64,000 nt of DNA, taken from the NCBI GenBank assembly GCA_026873275.1, contig JANTUC010000006.1, positions 1,488,001-1,552,000 on the forward strand, given 5' to 3'. Positions 33,387-45,984 of the stretch are shown piece after piece. A program made the translations under genes and the position numbers. The stretch comes from Pseudopithomyces maydicus. Its lineage: Eukaryota > Ascomycota > Dothideomycetes > Pleosporales > Didymosphaeriaceae. The notes beneath the pieces are model-generated. The model did not search any database, had not been told where the DNA came from, and was given only the letters and a program-made list of their open reading frames with translations. The first letter of the stretch is position 1. Each line of letters starts with the position of its first letter.

Positions 33387-33824
33387 ACCCAACGGCGACC
33401 CGGCTGCACGCACTGGACATGCCCAGCTCCTGACTGACGCCTGCTTCCTGCAATTGCAATTGCTCCACCAGACCGCCCTCGGGAGCCCCTCGCGCGTCTC
33501 GCAGCGCTCTGCCGCCGCCCGCCCTGCCGCCGTGGCTAATTGCAGCCAGGTAGCCGCGGTGACGTCTCAGGCCGGGTCGAGGTGTCGACTCGCAACGCGC
33601 ATCGCAGCGCCAACGGACACGGCAACGGGGCCCAGCGCTCGCGCTGCCCACAGACGTACGCGCAGGAAGAGTCGGTGAAGCATGCCCGGCGACTCGCGCT
33701 GCGTTTCTTGTTTGTAAAAAGCGTGCGTATACGTCGTTTCTTCTGCGCGTCCCAGCCTCCCGATATTACACTCGGTGCTGCACCAACCACCCCCAACCAC
33801 CTACTTACACTGTGTACACCCAGC
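32632..33824. other. intergenic region with a CTG repeat
   Basis: Upstream region of the long coiled-coil gene. A CTG tract lies at 33338-33386. The plus-strand frame 32998-33678 and minus-strand frame 32856-33413 run through the repeat as poly-Cys and poly-Gln and are likely chance. Confidence 0.55.
33338..33386. repeat. CTG trinucleotide repeat
   Basis: About eleven uninterrupted CTG units at 33351-33385, preceded by interrupted units (tgctgctcctgttg). In the non-coding leader about 440 bases before the putative start of the next gene. Confidence 0.9.
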
Positions 33825-36576
33825 AATGGCTGCCCTCACTAACAGCGTGCATTCTAGTAGTAGTAGCCATTGCAACCTTTCTCCAGCCGTGCTGCCAGCC
33901 CCAGAGTTGCGCGCCCGCCGTCCGGCATAGCTACCCCGTGGCCGTCCCCCTCACCACCACACCACCACCATCACCGCACGTCATCCCGGCGGCCGTCGCC
34001 TCTGGCCGAGCGCCATTGCGTAGCAGCAACCCCGGCCCGCCGAATTGACGTCCACGGGCCGCGCCGAGTTCACCCTGCACTCACTCGCGCAGCCGCCCTC
34101 TGACGATACCCACGATAACGACCTTCCCGCTTACGAACCTTATACGACATCGCTACAGCAACGCCAGCAGCAGGCTGCCGACTTCTTCAGGGCCCAGCAC
34201 AACCACTCGCGCGCCTCGAGCTCCGACGGCAGCCCGGCACACAGTCTTCGCCGCACCCCGCGCCTCGAGGACGCCCGTCAACGCTACCTTGCGCCGCCTG
34301 CGGACCTGCCTGTGCCGCCGCAACCCACCCAGCGCTCCGTACGCTTTGCCGCCCAGAGTCCCGGAGCCCTCGGGGCCTTGCATGCCCGGGATCCCAGCCA
34401 ATTCACTCCGCACCCCGCCCTGCGCATCTCCCACCGGACTGCGTCTGCCATCCGTTTCGTGCTCGAGGAGGCAATCCGCTTGCCCTACCCCTTCACCCCA
34501 GATCTTGCCGAGGAAAACGCGTCCATGGCTGACCTGGCAGGCAGCAACGGTGGCCGCGCTGCCAATGGCGGCGCCCGCACTGCGGGGCCTACTCCCGTCA
34601 CCCAGTCGGACCGCTCCAACATCGTGACGCCGCAGATGATCATGAACAACCGTCGCCGACGCGAGGCTGAGGCACGTGCTGCTGACGAGGAAAGGAAGGC
34701 CCAGGAGGAGCGGGAGCGAAGGCGAAGTACAGAACGACGTGCTCAAGCTGCTGGCGTTGCAGGCGCACCCATGAACCCCGATGCCGGGCTCTCGAGACAA
34801 CCACAACCACAAGGAACCTACGACAGTGGTTATGGCTCGTATACGATACAAGGTACGGGATCAAGAGCGCCCGAGAGAATAATTCCTACAGCTGCGAATC
34901 CGCCTTCAGGCCGAGCGCAAGATGCACCGCCGACTGCAGCACAATCCAGCAGGCCACGTGCCAATTCACAGTCGCAGCAACAGCCCCGCCCCGTGCAACC
35001 ACCGACAGGTGCTGCACAAGCAGGTGCCTCACGACGACCGCCGCCTGTACAGCATACGCGGAATCCTTCAGCTCCTGCTGCCACATCTCAACCCGGTCCT
35101 GCTTCTGCTCCACCCCCAGCGCCCGGGACTGCTCCTTCAGCCTCCCATACCCGTCAGTCTACAGTTTCAAGTTTTCCGCATGCTTTTGAAAGATGGGAAA
35201 CGCTTTCATCGCACTGGGAAGGTCTTACTTCCTACTGGATTAGACATCTCGAGCAGAACACAGACGAGGTGAGCAGGCTACCCCTGGCTCAGCAAATGTC
35301 GCGTCAGATCACCGATCTCTCTGCCGCCGGGGCAAACTTGTTCCACGCAGTTGTTGAGCTACAAAGGCTCCGGGCATCGTCTGAACGAAAATTCCAACGC
35401 TGGTTTTACGACCACCGGCAGGAGCAAGAGCGCGCACAAGAACGTGAGGCCCAGCTAGAGAAGCAATTACGAGATGAACACGCGGCACACAACCAAGCAG
35501 TCGCTGACATGGAGCGTTTGGCTACCGAGAAGAGGAATGCCGAACGATCTGTGCAAGAGATGAAGCGTGAACTGCAAATCTCCAAGGAAGAAGCCAGACG
35601 AGCATGGGAGGAACTCGGTCGACGCGAACAAGAAGAACGTGACCGTGTGTTCTCACTTCGAGAAGGACAGCCCACTATGATTGGAGGTGTGCAAGTGCTT
35701 CCCACGGCGCAAGCAATGGGCAGGCATGGCAGCGTCTCGCATCGCTCCCATGGAGACGACTCGTATGGTGCCACCCTAAGTGATCAGGGAATTGACCAGC
35801 ATTACTCATATGAAGAAGGTCAATCACCGACTGACACAGATCCGTTTACTGAAGGGCGACACGTAGGCCAAATGCGCCACGAGCCTGAGGTAAACCCCGT
35901 GGGACAGGGAACTTACATTCCCTCGGGTGCCGGCAGTGCCTCTTCACAACAGCCCGCACAATCACGAGCAGCCGAGCCAGTTCAGATTCCCGCACCACTC
36001 AACACTCAGCAGGCCTCCGCTGGTCACCAAGCCCCAAGTACCACACAGCCATATACAAGCGAGGGAAGAAGCTCTCAACCAGAAGCATTCTATCAACAAC
36101 CAGAGGCGTATCTGCATCGGGAAACAGGTGTGTCGGCACCGGAAGACGAACGTTCGGCAATAACTTCTCATAATGAAGAGGAGACTTCAGAAGGTGAGGA
36201 GGAATATGCCATAGACGAATATGGTAACTACATCCTGGATGCCTCCGGGCACCGCGTCCCCTTTCGATCACTTCGCCAACAAGACTCAGATGAATACGAT
36301 GTCCAAGAAGACCGGAGACGCGAGCTCGAGCACTTGCAGCGCTATGGCAGTGCCGCGACAGACCCTAGCAGGTACACGACCACTTCCTCGGCTGGACCTA
36401 GCTACGGGTCATTTCCGACTTCCAGTGCACCGGATTACAGTGGATCTGGGTATGGCAGTGAATGGGTTGGTATGAGACATCATCACCCAACCCGACTGAG
36501 CGATGTCATGGAAGAAGACGAGAGAAGTAGAACGTCGCAAAGCAGAGCTAGCCAAGCCAGCCGTGGCTGGGCTTGA
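33825..36576 (+). CDS. long coiled-coil protein of unknown function; 5' exon uncertain
   Basis: A large open frame (34024-36576, over 840 residues) opens after the acceptor GCGTAG at 34018-34023 and has no ATG for its first 150 codons, although that part is coding-like (AEFTLHSLAQPPSDD, NDLPAYEPYTT). The start therefore should lie in an upstream exon; MAALTNS at 33825 with a phase-0 donor is my best guess. The middle has a conserved segment HAFERWETLSSHWEGLTSYW, DLSAAGANLFHAVVELQRLR and SERKFQRWFYDHR, followed by a coiled coil (residues around 450-560 of the frame) rich in Glu, Arg and Lys. Flanks are Pro/Gln-rich. The C-terminus has EYAIDEYGNYILDASGHRVPF. I do not recognise a named family. 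Coding status is firm; function is unknown. Confidence 0.7.
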
Positions 36577-37815
36577 TGGATATGACAAGAGGTTGAGATC
36601 TAGATGGAGCGGAAGAGGAGCATCAAATGCGTAGGCGTTTCGGTTTCAGGGCGGACTTTGTCGTTGGGTCCATACTAATGCTGCGATATCTCCCTTTGGA
36701 TTGTTCGATTCGAGTCGATGGCTCTTCATACATAATTGTCGCGTTCCATCCTTGGACCACCCTCTGCGCCGCACGTGCCTCCCTCCTCACCTGATGACTA
36801 CATCGAATCGACCGCAAACGCCCCTTCCACGCTGTGTGTCGATGACGATTACTGTAAGCCGTGTGTATGACTGATACCCACCTTCATGCATTTTGGCATT
36901 CTAATTCCGTGGCATTCTAATTCCGGCGCATTGCCGTCCTTTATTCGGAGCATACGATATCTTTCGAGGTTCATTTTCGATATTGCATACTCAGCATCAT
37001 TATCCGGCGCTGCTATGAAATAAGAGCTGGAGACCGCACCTAATACTTGCGTATACCCTTCTCGATTCGACGGAGAAGTGTTTCCCGCTTCAAACCGTCA
37101 TGTTCTAAATGTTTTGCTTGGATTCATGTGGGAGCCGTTTGGTGTACTTTTGCATTTCTTTTCTGCATACTTGTTCCTTTTTTTCTTCTGGAAATTTTTC
37201 TCAGCCAGCTTGGCTGTAGAGCGCTTCTGTATTTCTGGCGTGTATGAGTAATTGTCGTGGCATTTCGATAGCGACGGTGTTGCGGTTTGGGAAGGGAAAA
37301 TACGAGTCTGATCCTTCCGCACGTCAGTGATGCGTGCATTATCTATTTTATATGTTAGATAAACAGCACATACGACCATAGGACATTGAAAACTAGGCTT
37401 CCCGTCCGCTCAGCCATATATAAGCAATGTACCGGCGGATTAGTAGTTAGGTGGGTGACCACTAGCGAATCCCCGCTGTTGTATGTTTTTGTGATTTTTC
37501 CTCGATAATCCAAACTTTTTTACGCTGTCCAGTGGGGAGATAATCTTGTTTCCAACCATTTTTTACGCCATCGAGTTGACACGACACCTTTTTACCATTA
37601 CAAAAAATCATGTTAGGTCAACAATTGTTAGGCATCTCGCGTACCAATGATTCAGTCCAGACCGCACAATTGGTGCGCTCAGTGGGGCGGTTGACGGTTG
37701 GCGGGGCCCATCCCATTGGCCCCCAGAATCGAGCCCCCTCCCCAGCCTGATGCCACATCTGGCTGCTATCAACCTTCTTTTTCCTACTTGCTCCCAGTAT
37801 TCATCGCCTGGAAAG
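36577..37815. other. intergenic region
   Basis: Between two plus-strand genes. No gene supported. Contains the promoter of the NLR-like gene. Confidence 0.6.
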
Positions 37816-40800
37816 ATGGGCGAAAGCGATTCAGAACTCACACAACTTTGGGAGGAAGCAGTTGACGAATACCTGGCCAAGTCGAAGAGATCAGTCGCGC
37901 AGAGATGGAAGGTACCGGTTACCACAAAAGCAGACCTTGATGATCTGATCGCACAGCATGAAACCGATTTCGCCCAGTTCCGGAATTCTCGCAAAAGGTT
38001 TTGGAGCATATTAAGAGTTACAATGGGACAGTTGCAGAATTTGGGGAACGTCGCGCAGGCGGGACTTTCGTTGACCCCATTTGCACCAGCAGCTGTTATA
38101 CTCGAGGCTGGCCTATTTCTCATCAACTCTGGATCGGCCGTATCTGATTGCTACGATGCGCTCGAGATTTTGTTCAAGAGGATCAGGGACATAACCAGTC
38201 GAGTGGAGGAGTATACAAAAGGAACCATCGATCAAAAGCTTCGGAAGGTTATAATCAGTCTACTCGGTTCTCTACTGAACGTATTTTGTGAATCAGAAGC
38301 TGCGATTCGGAGAGGTCGAGGGAGAGAGATGATGCACCGTGCGCTTAACAAGGAAAACAAGATCCAGAGCGCGCTCGACCAACTCAATGATTGGGTACAG
38401 ACGGAACTGGGACTGATCACAGCGAAAACATATGCAACTACCCAGAGTATCAGTGAGAAAGCCGAGCTTGAAAGAGACTATAACCTACTTCGCCGAGCTC
38501 TCTGTGCTCATGTTGCTGCAGACAACGAGTCATTCGGGAATAACATCGAGACATCCAGGCTCTCGCGATCAGGCGATTGGCTGCTGAAAGAGCCACTCTA
38601 TGAGGCGTGGTCTCGAAGCGAATTCCCCGTCTTGTGGATTCTGGGCCGACCAGGAACGGGAAAAACCTATCTCGCATCAAGAGTTCTCTCGCACCTAAAA
38701 GAGAGTTCTGAACTTACCAGCTTCTTTTACATCAGGGAAGGGATGAATGCCCAGCATACGCCAGACGTCATCTTGAAAACAATAGCATATCAATTGATCG
38801 GGTCGAATAAAAGCTATCGCGAATATGCCGTTGCCGCTTGCAAAGATGAGAGCAATCTCTTTCGTCCAGAATCCATCTGGGATAATCTATTCGTGGATCA
38901 ATTCAATGGGGGTGGTGAAGGACCTCTCTACATCATCATCGACGGTGTCGATGAGGCCACCTTGGAAAATCAGGAGGTTCTCGTCAAGCTAGCCAAAAGA
39001 TTATCAGATCAACGGACAGCGTCTGAAACATATCCAGCTATTCAATTGATGTTACTAGGTCGTCCAGATCTCGATTACAATGTGTCGAACATTTGGAGAG
39101 GCGAAAAGAAGCGACCAAAGATTATCCAAATACAACCCTCCATATCGCAAACAGACGTGGAACGATTCATCAAGCAGGGCGTCACGGAGAGCATTCCTTT
39201 GCTCCAAAAGATGCGTCCAGGTCCTGCTAAGCGGTTACGAAGAGAGATCACCAAGACCCTAGGAGAGAGTTCCGACGGCATGTTCATGCTTGCAAAGCTC
39301 ATGCTCGCAGAAATCAAAGACATGAACAAACCTGAATTGATCCGGGAAGCCCTCGAAAAACCTCCTTCGGGCCTAGACGACATGTTCAAGCGTGTAATAA
39401 TGAGATTGGACATCATGGGCGGATTCGACAAAGCAGATCTCAATGAGCTAATCATCTGGGTTGCTTGTGCGAAACGGAATCTCCTCCTGGGTGAGCTGGA
39501 CCTGGTGCTCAAATTGAGGGATCTTGGCCAAAATGGTATTATTGGACTTGAAGATGAATTGAGGACGCGATTCGGCTCATTTTTCAGTGTTATGGGTTTT
39601 GAGGCTGATGCCAATGATGAAGATGATGTGGTATCTGTAGCGAGCACTAACACTACACGGTCGGGATTTACACCCAGCGAATCGAGCGAATCGGGGAGTG
39701 TTTTTGGCGGAGATACTGACGATGAGGGCGATGCCGATAGCTCGAACGAAGAGGATGACGAAGAAGAAGACGACAACGATGTTCCACTACATTACCACTA
39801 TGCCACAGTCAATTTTGGACACGCAAGTGTTGGCCAGCATTTTCGCACTGCCCAACCACATAAGGGGATAGGGATGAATCTCATCCAGGCGCAAGGGCAT
39901 GTTACCTTGACCTGCCTCCTCTTCCTGACCGATAGGATTCCTAAGAAGATGGGTAAAGGTTGGCGCGAGCCGAGCCTTTTCCAGTATTCTGTGGACCATT
40001 TTCTGGACCACTTCGCAGAACTAGATTTGCAAGCGCTGCAATCGCACTACCCTAGCATGTTTAATCGATTACAGGACGAAGTAAAGTATCTCTTCAACGA
40101 TCACGAATCACTTTCCCGGTGGTTTCAAGGTCTATCCGATGATCATAAGTTCTTGTGCCAGCTCTTTGATTTCAATACATGTACTCGTTTTCGGGATTGC
40201 ATCTTGGGCCAGCTTGTCGATAGGGATGCATCTCAAGCGGCGTCAGGGGACAAGACATTCTCGCAAGAGTTGCTGGAGCCGTTTGCGCATTACATCACCC
40301 AGGCCTGGCTGGAATGGAGTATATGCAATGAGATGCTGGCGGTCATGTTCCTTCAGGCATACCAATCTACAGTGAGTAAACTGTTTTCATCCCTCTTTTT
40401 CCTCCCCAGCACGATATTCTGCGTACGATAGGACTAGCAATGAATTGACAATGGAATCAGCGAAACGAGAACACGCATAGGAAATGGAACATACCCCCAA
40501 ATCGACCTTTTGAACAACTAGCAGAAAGGATTTCGCCCGAGGAAATTCGAGCGATGGCTTTGCTAGGGGGTTGGAACAGGGCTACGAATGGCATAACAAT
40601 CTAGGAACCGCTTTGACCAAGATCAAGACACGTCGACACATACTTGCTGCCGTGGAGGAATTCGAACTCGCTGTTCAAACGTGTGTTGATGCAGAGCAAT
40701 CGTGGAGGGCCTTGTATAACAAGGCCCACGCCCTTGCCTCTCTCGGGGAATACCACGATGCGATCGTAGCCGCTACGAGGGCCATTGATACCATTCCGGG

Positions 40801-42097
40801 TGAATGACCATACAGTGAGCTCCCACTACTAAGACTGATCCAGGATGCCAATCTTCGACTTGGTAACCGTGATGCCGCACTCCAAGTGTCCTTGAAGGCC
40901 TCCAAAACCGCTCCACGCAACCCCGTTGTAGGGTTCAACCAAGTTTTTACAGCACACAGAATTGGGAACTTTGCGGTAACCGTAAAGCTTCTGAAATTGG
41001 CGATCGAGTCGGAAGAAGATGCGCGCTTCCTTGGCCAGATCATAACGAGCCACACTCCCCAGAGATATACAACCGAGTATATGGCCATCGCTGCGCAAGC
41101 GATGGGGGAGTTAAATACAGCCAGAGGGGCTTTCGAGGCGGTCAGGAATGAGGCCCTTCGATCCGACCACACAGAGGAACAATGTGCCGCAGACGCCGCA
41201 CTCGCACAGCTGTACTTTGGCTTCTACCGAGACGACGCAAAGGCCATTTCCCTCTGGGAGAGCATGGTCAAGGACTATCCGAGCACGAAGCCAGCCTTTG
41301 ACGCATCTTTTGCGCTCATGCCATTATACTTCACCAGAGCCAAGGAGGCAAACGCCGACGCCGACGCAGCAGAGACCCAGAAATGGGTATCCAAGATGGA
41401 AGACCTCGTCGCTCTCATAGACCCCATGTATTCAGACTCAGGCATGTTCCCCACCCAGCACGAGACGTCCGCACTGCTAGGCCGATGGTACGCCGATCAG
41501 GGTCGGGACGACCTGGCTCGCGAGAAGATACTGCCCATGGTGCGGATGGCCATCGATGAGCTGACCGATCGGGATGACGAGAACGACTACGAGGCTTATT
41601 CGAAACTTGCGAGGGCACTGCAGTGTTTCGGGGATAGGACAAATGCCGCGATCACGTGGGCTATCACGAAGCCTCTGCATAAGTCGAAAGAGCTTCTTGA
41701 GTACGAGGCTAGTCAAGCGAAGGGTGGTGAGCAAGATCGTGACGGTGAGCCCGAAACTCCTAGCGTGAGAGTGGACGATGATGATGCCGACGAGCTCTTC
41801 GAGTTCATCGGTCGCTGCGATGGAGGATGTGACCGCAGCGAAGCACTCTTCCGAACGTTCAGTGCGTGCGAGCTCTGCGTTGATGTCATGTTTTGCGATG
41901 AATGCTACCAGAAGCTGATTGATGGGACAAATACTTTCAGAATTTGTGACGCTAAGCATCCCTTCTTTGAGGTCTACCCTCCGAAAGGGCTGGTCTCCAA
42001 AGATTCCGAGGGATTCAAGATACATCTTGGAGAGGGTGGTACGGTTACTGCTGACGAATGGCTTGGCGCAATAAGTCGGGATTGGCTTGGTGCGTGA
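37816..42097 (+). CDS. NLR-like STAND protein (NACHT - TPR - ZZ-like zinc finger), disrupted
   Basis: Exon 1 is 37816-40371; the intron 40372-40460 is GTGAGT...CAG; exon 2 runs to 42097. The N-terminus (SELTQLWEEAVDEYLAK, LTPFAPAAVILEAG) resembles the fungal STAND N-terminal Goodbye-type domain. A NACHT NTPase follows with Walker A GRPGTGKTYLA (about 277-287) and Walker B LYIIIDGVDE (about 371-380). Next is a helical region with a very acidic loop (39600-39790), TPR-like helices (YEWHNNLGTALTKI, YNKAHALASLGEYHDAI) and a C-terminal finger (CDGGCDRSEALF, CELCVDVMFCDECYQKL, ICDAKHPFF). Two lesions exist: one base missing in the G run 40566-40570, and an in-frame TGA at 40805-40807 in IPGE-stop-PYSELPLL. 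Repaired, it would be about 1397 aa. NLR-like proteins mediate fungal non-self recognition and programmed cell death. I cannot tell decay from sequence error. Confidence 0.8.
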
Positions 42098-42645
42098 TGG
42101 ATGGATGGTACTGGGGTACTAGATGAAATGATGGGTGTTGGCGGGGACGAAAGAAAAAGAGAGTGTGAGGAATGGAGCAGGCCTAATCCAACCAAACTAT
42201 GATAGCGTTCGGTGTGTTTCAGTATACATATAAGACCTACCATCAATGAAAAGAACTCGAATCAAGTGACACAAAGTGTTGGCCTTACCTGATAACAAAT
42301 ACCGACTGTTAGTACTAAGCTACCAGACTTGTCATTAAACGTTTTCAGATTGAAATCTTTCCCAACTAAGCTAGTATCCAGACTTGCGCCCGTGGCCAGA
42401 GTGTGAAGGTAGAACCCACCATCCTCATAAGCCAGTAACCATTTCTACATGACACCAAAAAACTTCAAACCACGATGCCCATCCACATCGAATCCGTTAC
42501 TCCGTCTATGCATAATGTTGAAGGTGACATCGTCCCCGACAACCGAAAAGTTCCCACAGGGAAGTAGCTCTCCTAGAGAGAAGCTCGTTCCGAAAAGAAA
42601 AGAAAAAGAACGCATCTCATCTCATCCCCATGATGGCCCACAAGC
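42098..42645. other. convergent 3' intergenic region
   Basis: Between the NLR-like gene and the minus-strand gene at 42.6 kb. Nothing supported. Confidence 0.6.
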
Positions 42646-44751
42646 TCAGCTAAAATCCACACGATCACCTGCATCCTCCGCATCAGCATCCCATACAACC
42701 AAAGTCGGATTCCCACTATCATGTCTCTTACCGTTCGCAGTCACAGGGACACCTCCCTCAAACCCAGGATGCATCCCCTCGACAAGCCCCTCACCCTCCT
42801 CCTCGTACTCCTCCCCCCATACGTCACCTGCGCGGCCCTCTTCTCCAGCACCGCCTTCAAATCCCGACTCGGCGTCTTCTGCAGCTCGGTGCTGCACTCG
42901 ACGCAGATCCGCAGGTAGCACCACACGCACGCCCACTTGCGCTCCTGGTCATTCTTGTTGCAGATCATGCAGGCCATGGGCTGGAAGTCGTTGCGGCTCC
43001 ACACAAAGGTCGCATGGTTGGAGTAGCAGTTGTGGTGCTTCTCCGTGATGGGGGCCGCCGCCTTGGGCACGGGGGACGCGGTGAGCGGCACGAAGGGGAT
43101 CTCGGAGGGGGACTCGGGCGCGGACTCGATGACGTCAGACATACCTGAGCGCTGCTGCGAGGGGAGGCTCGTGAAGGCTGGGGGGAGGGCGACACGTGAG
43201 GTTGAGCGTGGGGGAAGTCGGGTGCCGGGGGGTCGGTGGTGGTGGTGGTGGTGGCAGCGGCGGGAGGAGGGGGATCGAGAGGGGAGACGACGGGGGCGGT
43301 TGGTGTTGGTTTTGGGGAAGGCGGCTTTGGAGCGGTACCTGCAGTAGTGTTTTGATCTTCGATGGCGTTGGACAAGCTTTCTTTTAGAGGTGGCGAAGTG
43401 GAGACTGGTGGTGGTGGCTCGAAACTAAAGGGGCGGCGCGGAGCGTTTGAAGTTCCATGGGCCATTTGTGGGTCCCCAATTTCCACAATCTCATCTTGAT
43501 GCATCTGCGGTGTTCTAATTGGGGATGGGGTGGGTCTCGGAGTGAGGGTGATCGGTGCAGGCAGTTGTTGTTCCTGTGGTGGTTGTGGCAGAGGTGACGT
43601 CGCGCTCTTCAAGAAATCGAAGCCGGTGCTACTTTTGCCCTTCTTGTGTCTTGGATTTGAAGGCAGTCCCATTCCTCCGAACGGCTTCTTTGTTGGAGGT
43701 GGGGGTGCTGCAACCGGTTCCTCATTCGGAGTTGGCGGAAGCGGGTTGTTGACACTAGGTGGTGTGTCTATTGGAGCAGCCCGCTCTCTCAGCCTTGGGG
43801 TTGGTGCCTCACGAATCTTGGATTCAGCATTACTCCGCACTGAACTGCGTCCGCGGTCTTCGTCCGATTCGGCTTCAAAACTCGGCTTTCTTGCACGGGG
43901 CTGGGGTAGAGGGCCACCCTTACCACCCCGAGGACCTTTTCCAAGCTCAGCCAACGATGTGAACTTTGGCAATTCTTTCCTCTTCACAGGTTCTCTTGCG
44001 TCATATCCACCATCCTGTGAATGCAAAGAGTCCTTCCGGGGCGATTTCCCTTTCGAGCCGTGGTTGCCCATCGCGGATGTCTGGTTGCGACGTGTGGATT
44101 TCTCAGGCGGCGGCGGCGGGAGTGATTTCTCTTCTACTGTTTGCTCTTTTGGTGATTCTGCTGTCGATCCGTTGCTTTTCGTCAGGGTCAAGGAGCGCGG
44201 TACCGATCTTCGCTTTAGGCGTTTGGAGACTATTCTCGTGGGAGAGCCTTCTGAATAGCTTGAGCCACTCGGCGAGTCAGGCGATACTGGTTCGTCTACT
44301 GAGAGCAAGTTAGCATCCGTTATTGGTCTGGAATTACGAAAGCGTGGGAGAAGGTGTAAAGAAGACGTAGGCATGAAATGACGCAAGTTGTCGCTAGCGT
44401 GTAGTAGTGTATAGGTGAATGTGAGGTGAAGGCTGAGGTGGTGCAATTCGTTGGCAGGCCACATGGAACCGCCTTCAATACAGAAATGGCCTACTAACCC
44501 CGAAGCTGAAAGGGAATGTTCATTTTCTCAACAGCCGGCAAAGGTTTATCATTACTATTTCTCCAGGTTCTTGCATTATTAGATGACGGCGGAGGCGGAA
44601 GCTCCTTCACGGCCAAAATTGGCGACAATTTATAAGGCGAGCTTTCGCCATCTCCAAAGGAGGTTCCGTAGTCGTTCAGTAAAGCGCTGACAATGTCCTG
44701 TCGCGAGGATGGAGGCAAGCTAAGCGCTTGTTGAGCGGCATAGTCTGTCAT
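42646..44751 (-). CDS. proline-rich protein with C-terminal zinc-ribbon-like region, two apparent frameshifts
   Basis: Minus-strand gene of two exons: exon 1 44751-44499 (MTDYAAQQALSLPPSSRQD...) and exon 2 from 44298 (GTTAGT...CTCTCAG intron of 200 nt; phase agrees). The long middle is low-complexity, Pro/Ser-rich and disordered. The C-terminal part has a cysteine cluster, NCYSNHATFVWSRNDFQPM, CMICNKNDQERKWACVWCYLR and CVECSTEL, which probably binds zinc. Two frame changes are needed, each equal to one missing base: the G run 43180-43185 before MSDVIESAPES and the C run 42813-42818 before EEYEEEGEGLVEGMHPG. With both restored the protein is about 635 aa. No named family; a scaffolding or RING-like role is only a guess. 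Confidence 0.7.
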
Positions 44752-45984
44752 TGCTGCTCTAGTGCGCTAGGGTATACCAATGATGTAGAAGACTAAGCAG
44801 CTGGGAAATGAACGTCGGTAGGGTTGGTTTGGTAGAGAGCGTGGGTGGACCGAGATCTGTATTACATACGAAAAGAGCGTTGAACCAAGTACCTAAATCG
44901 AGTACTGGGGGTACATTAAAGAAGGATGGAACGCCATGGGCCTGCAGATGGGGGGTAAGTGGCTGTCGCATGTACAAATGCCAGACAAGGATCTCCGTTG
45001 CGCGCAGAGCTGACAGACGGTCAAACACGTTTGACGTCTGGGATTTGTCCCTGTCGCAGGATGTCGCCTCCGGATTATCCGCAACCGTCGGTGCGATCCC
45101 AGGACGAGCCGATTTTAAAATGAGAGGAGATTGGGCCTTTCGCTCCATGACCTCATAACCAACAGCGGGTCGTGGTATGAATTGGCTGCACACAAAGAGC
45201 TTGTACCCAGCGACCGGATGCGGATCAAGGGATGCAATTCACGTGGCGGCAGGGGATGGTCAGGGCGATTGCGGACAATCAGGGGCCAAGTTGCGACAGT
45301 TGGAAGACCCAACTGGTCTGCATATGGAGGATCTGAGATATTTCACGTGGTTGTCTCAGGACCAAGGCCTTAGGACTGCATATAGACTGTGTGACGTTCT
45401 AGGACGCATCGGGATGACGGCCGTCACAGCACCGACGAGGACGCGTTGCACCGCGCAGGTACCCTCCCTGCATAACGGAACTAGCACGACCGAGATTTTG
45501 GTACGGTGCACCGTCCACTCTACAGTCATCGACTTGATTTGATCGAGTATATTGTACGACGCGAGTGCGATGGGTAGATTATCTACTATTTACATCGAAA
45601 TTCAAGGACCTTGTGTGAGACGGTCGCGCCACGCCTCAGGCCAATCGTTTTGTGCGATTAGAAAATATCAATCGATAGTTGCCATGCCCGTCATAATGCT
45701 GATCCGGGTAGGGATATCCCTTCTTCGCGAAGATTGCTGCCTCAATCACAGCGCTCGTCGCCCTTCTGACCCCACCTCCACGCTTCCATGCCTGCCGCCT
45801 CGGAGCACTCGTCGTGCTTCCAACAATCCAATGGGTATCCACGCGGCCACTCTGTCCTGGCGGCCTATCAACATAAGAGAAACATTCAACCGGAACGCCG
45901 TCGCTAAATGATTCGACCGAATCCGGTCGCAAAGATTTTGCCCTCAAGTATTTACACTAGAAATTAAGAATATGCACCTTCCGG
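44752..45984. other. intergenic region
   Basis: Promoter side of the 42.6-kb gene and 3' side of the GPI-type gene. A frame at 44759-45193 (minus) has no motifs. Nothing supported. Confidence 0.55.

Noticed and set aside
32998..33678. A 226-codon plus-strand frame
   Set aside because: It runs through the CTG repeat as poly-Cys and has no conserved features or start context.
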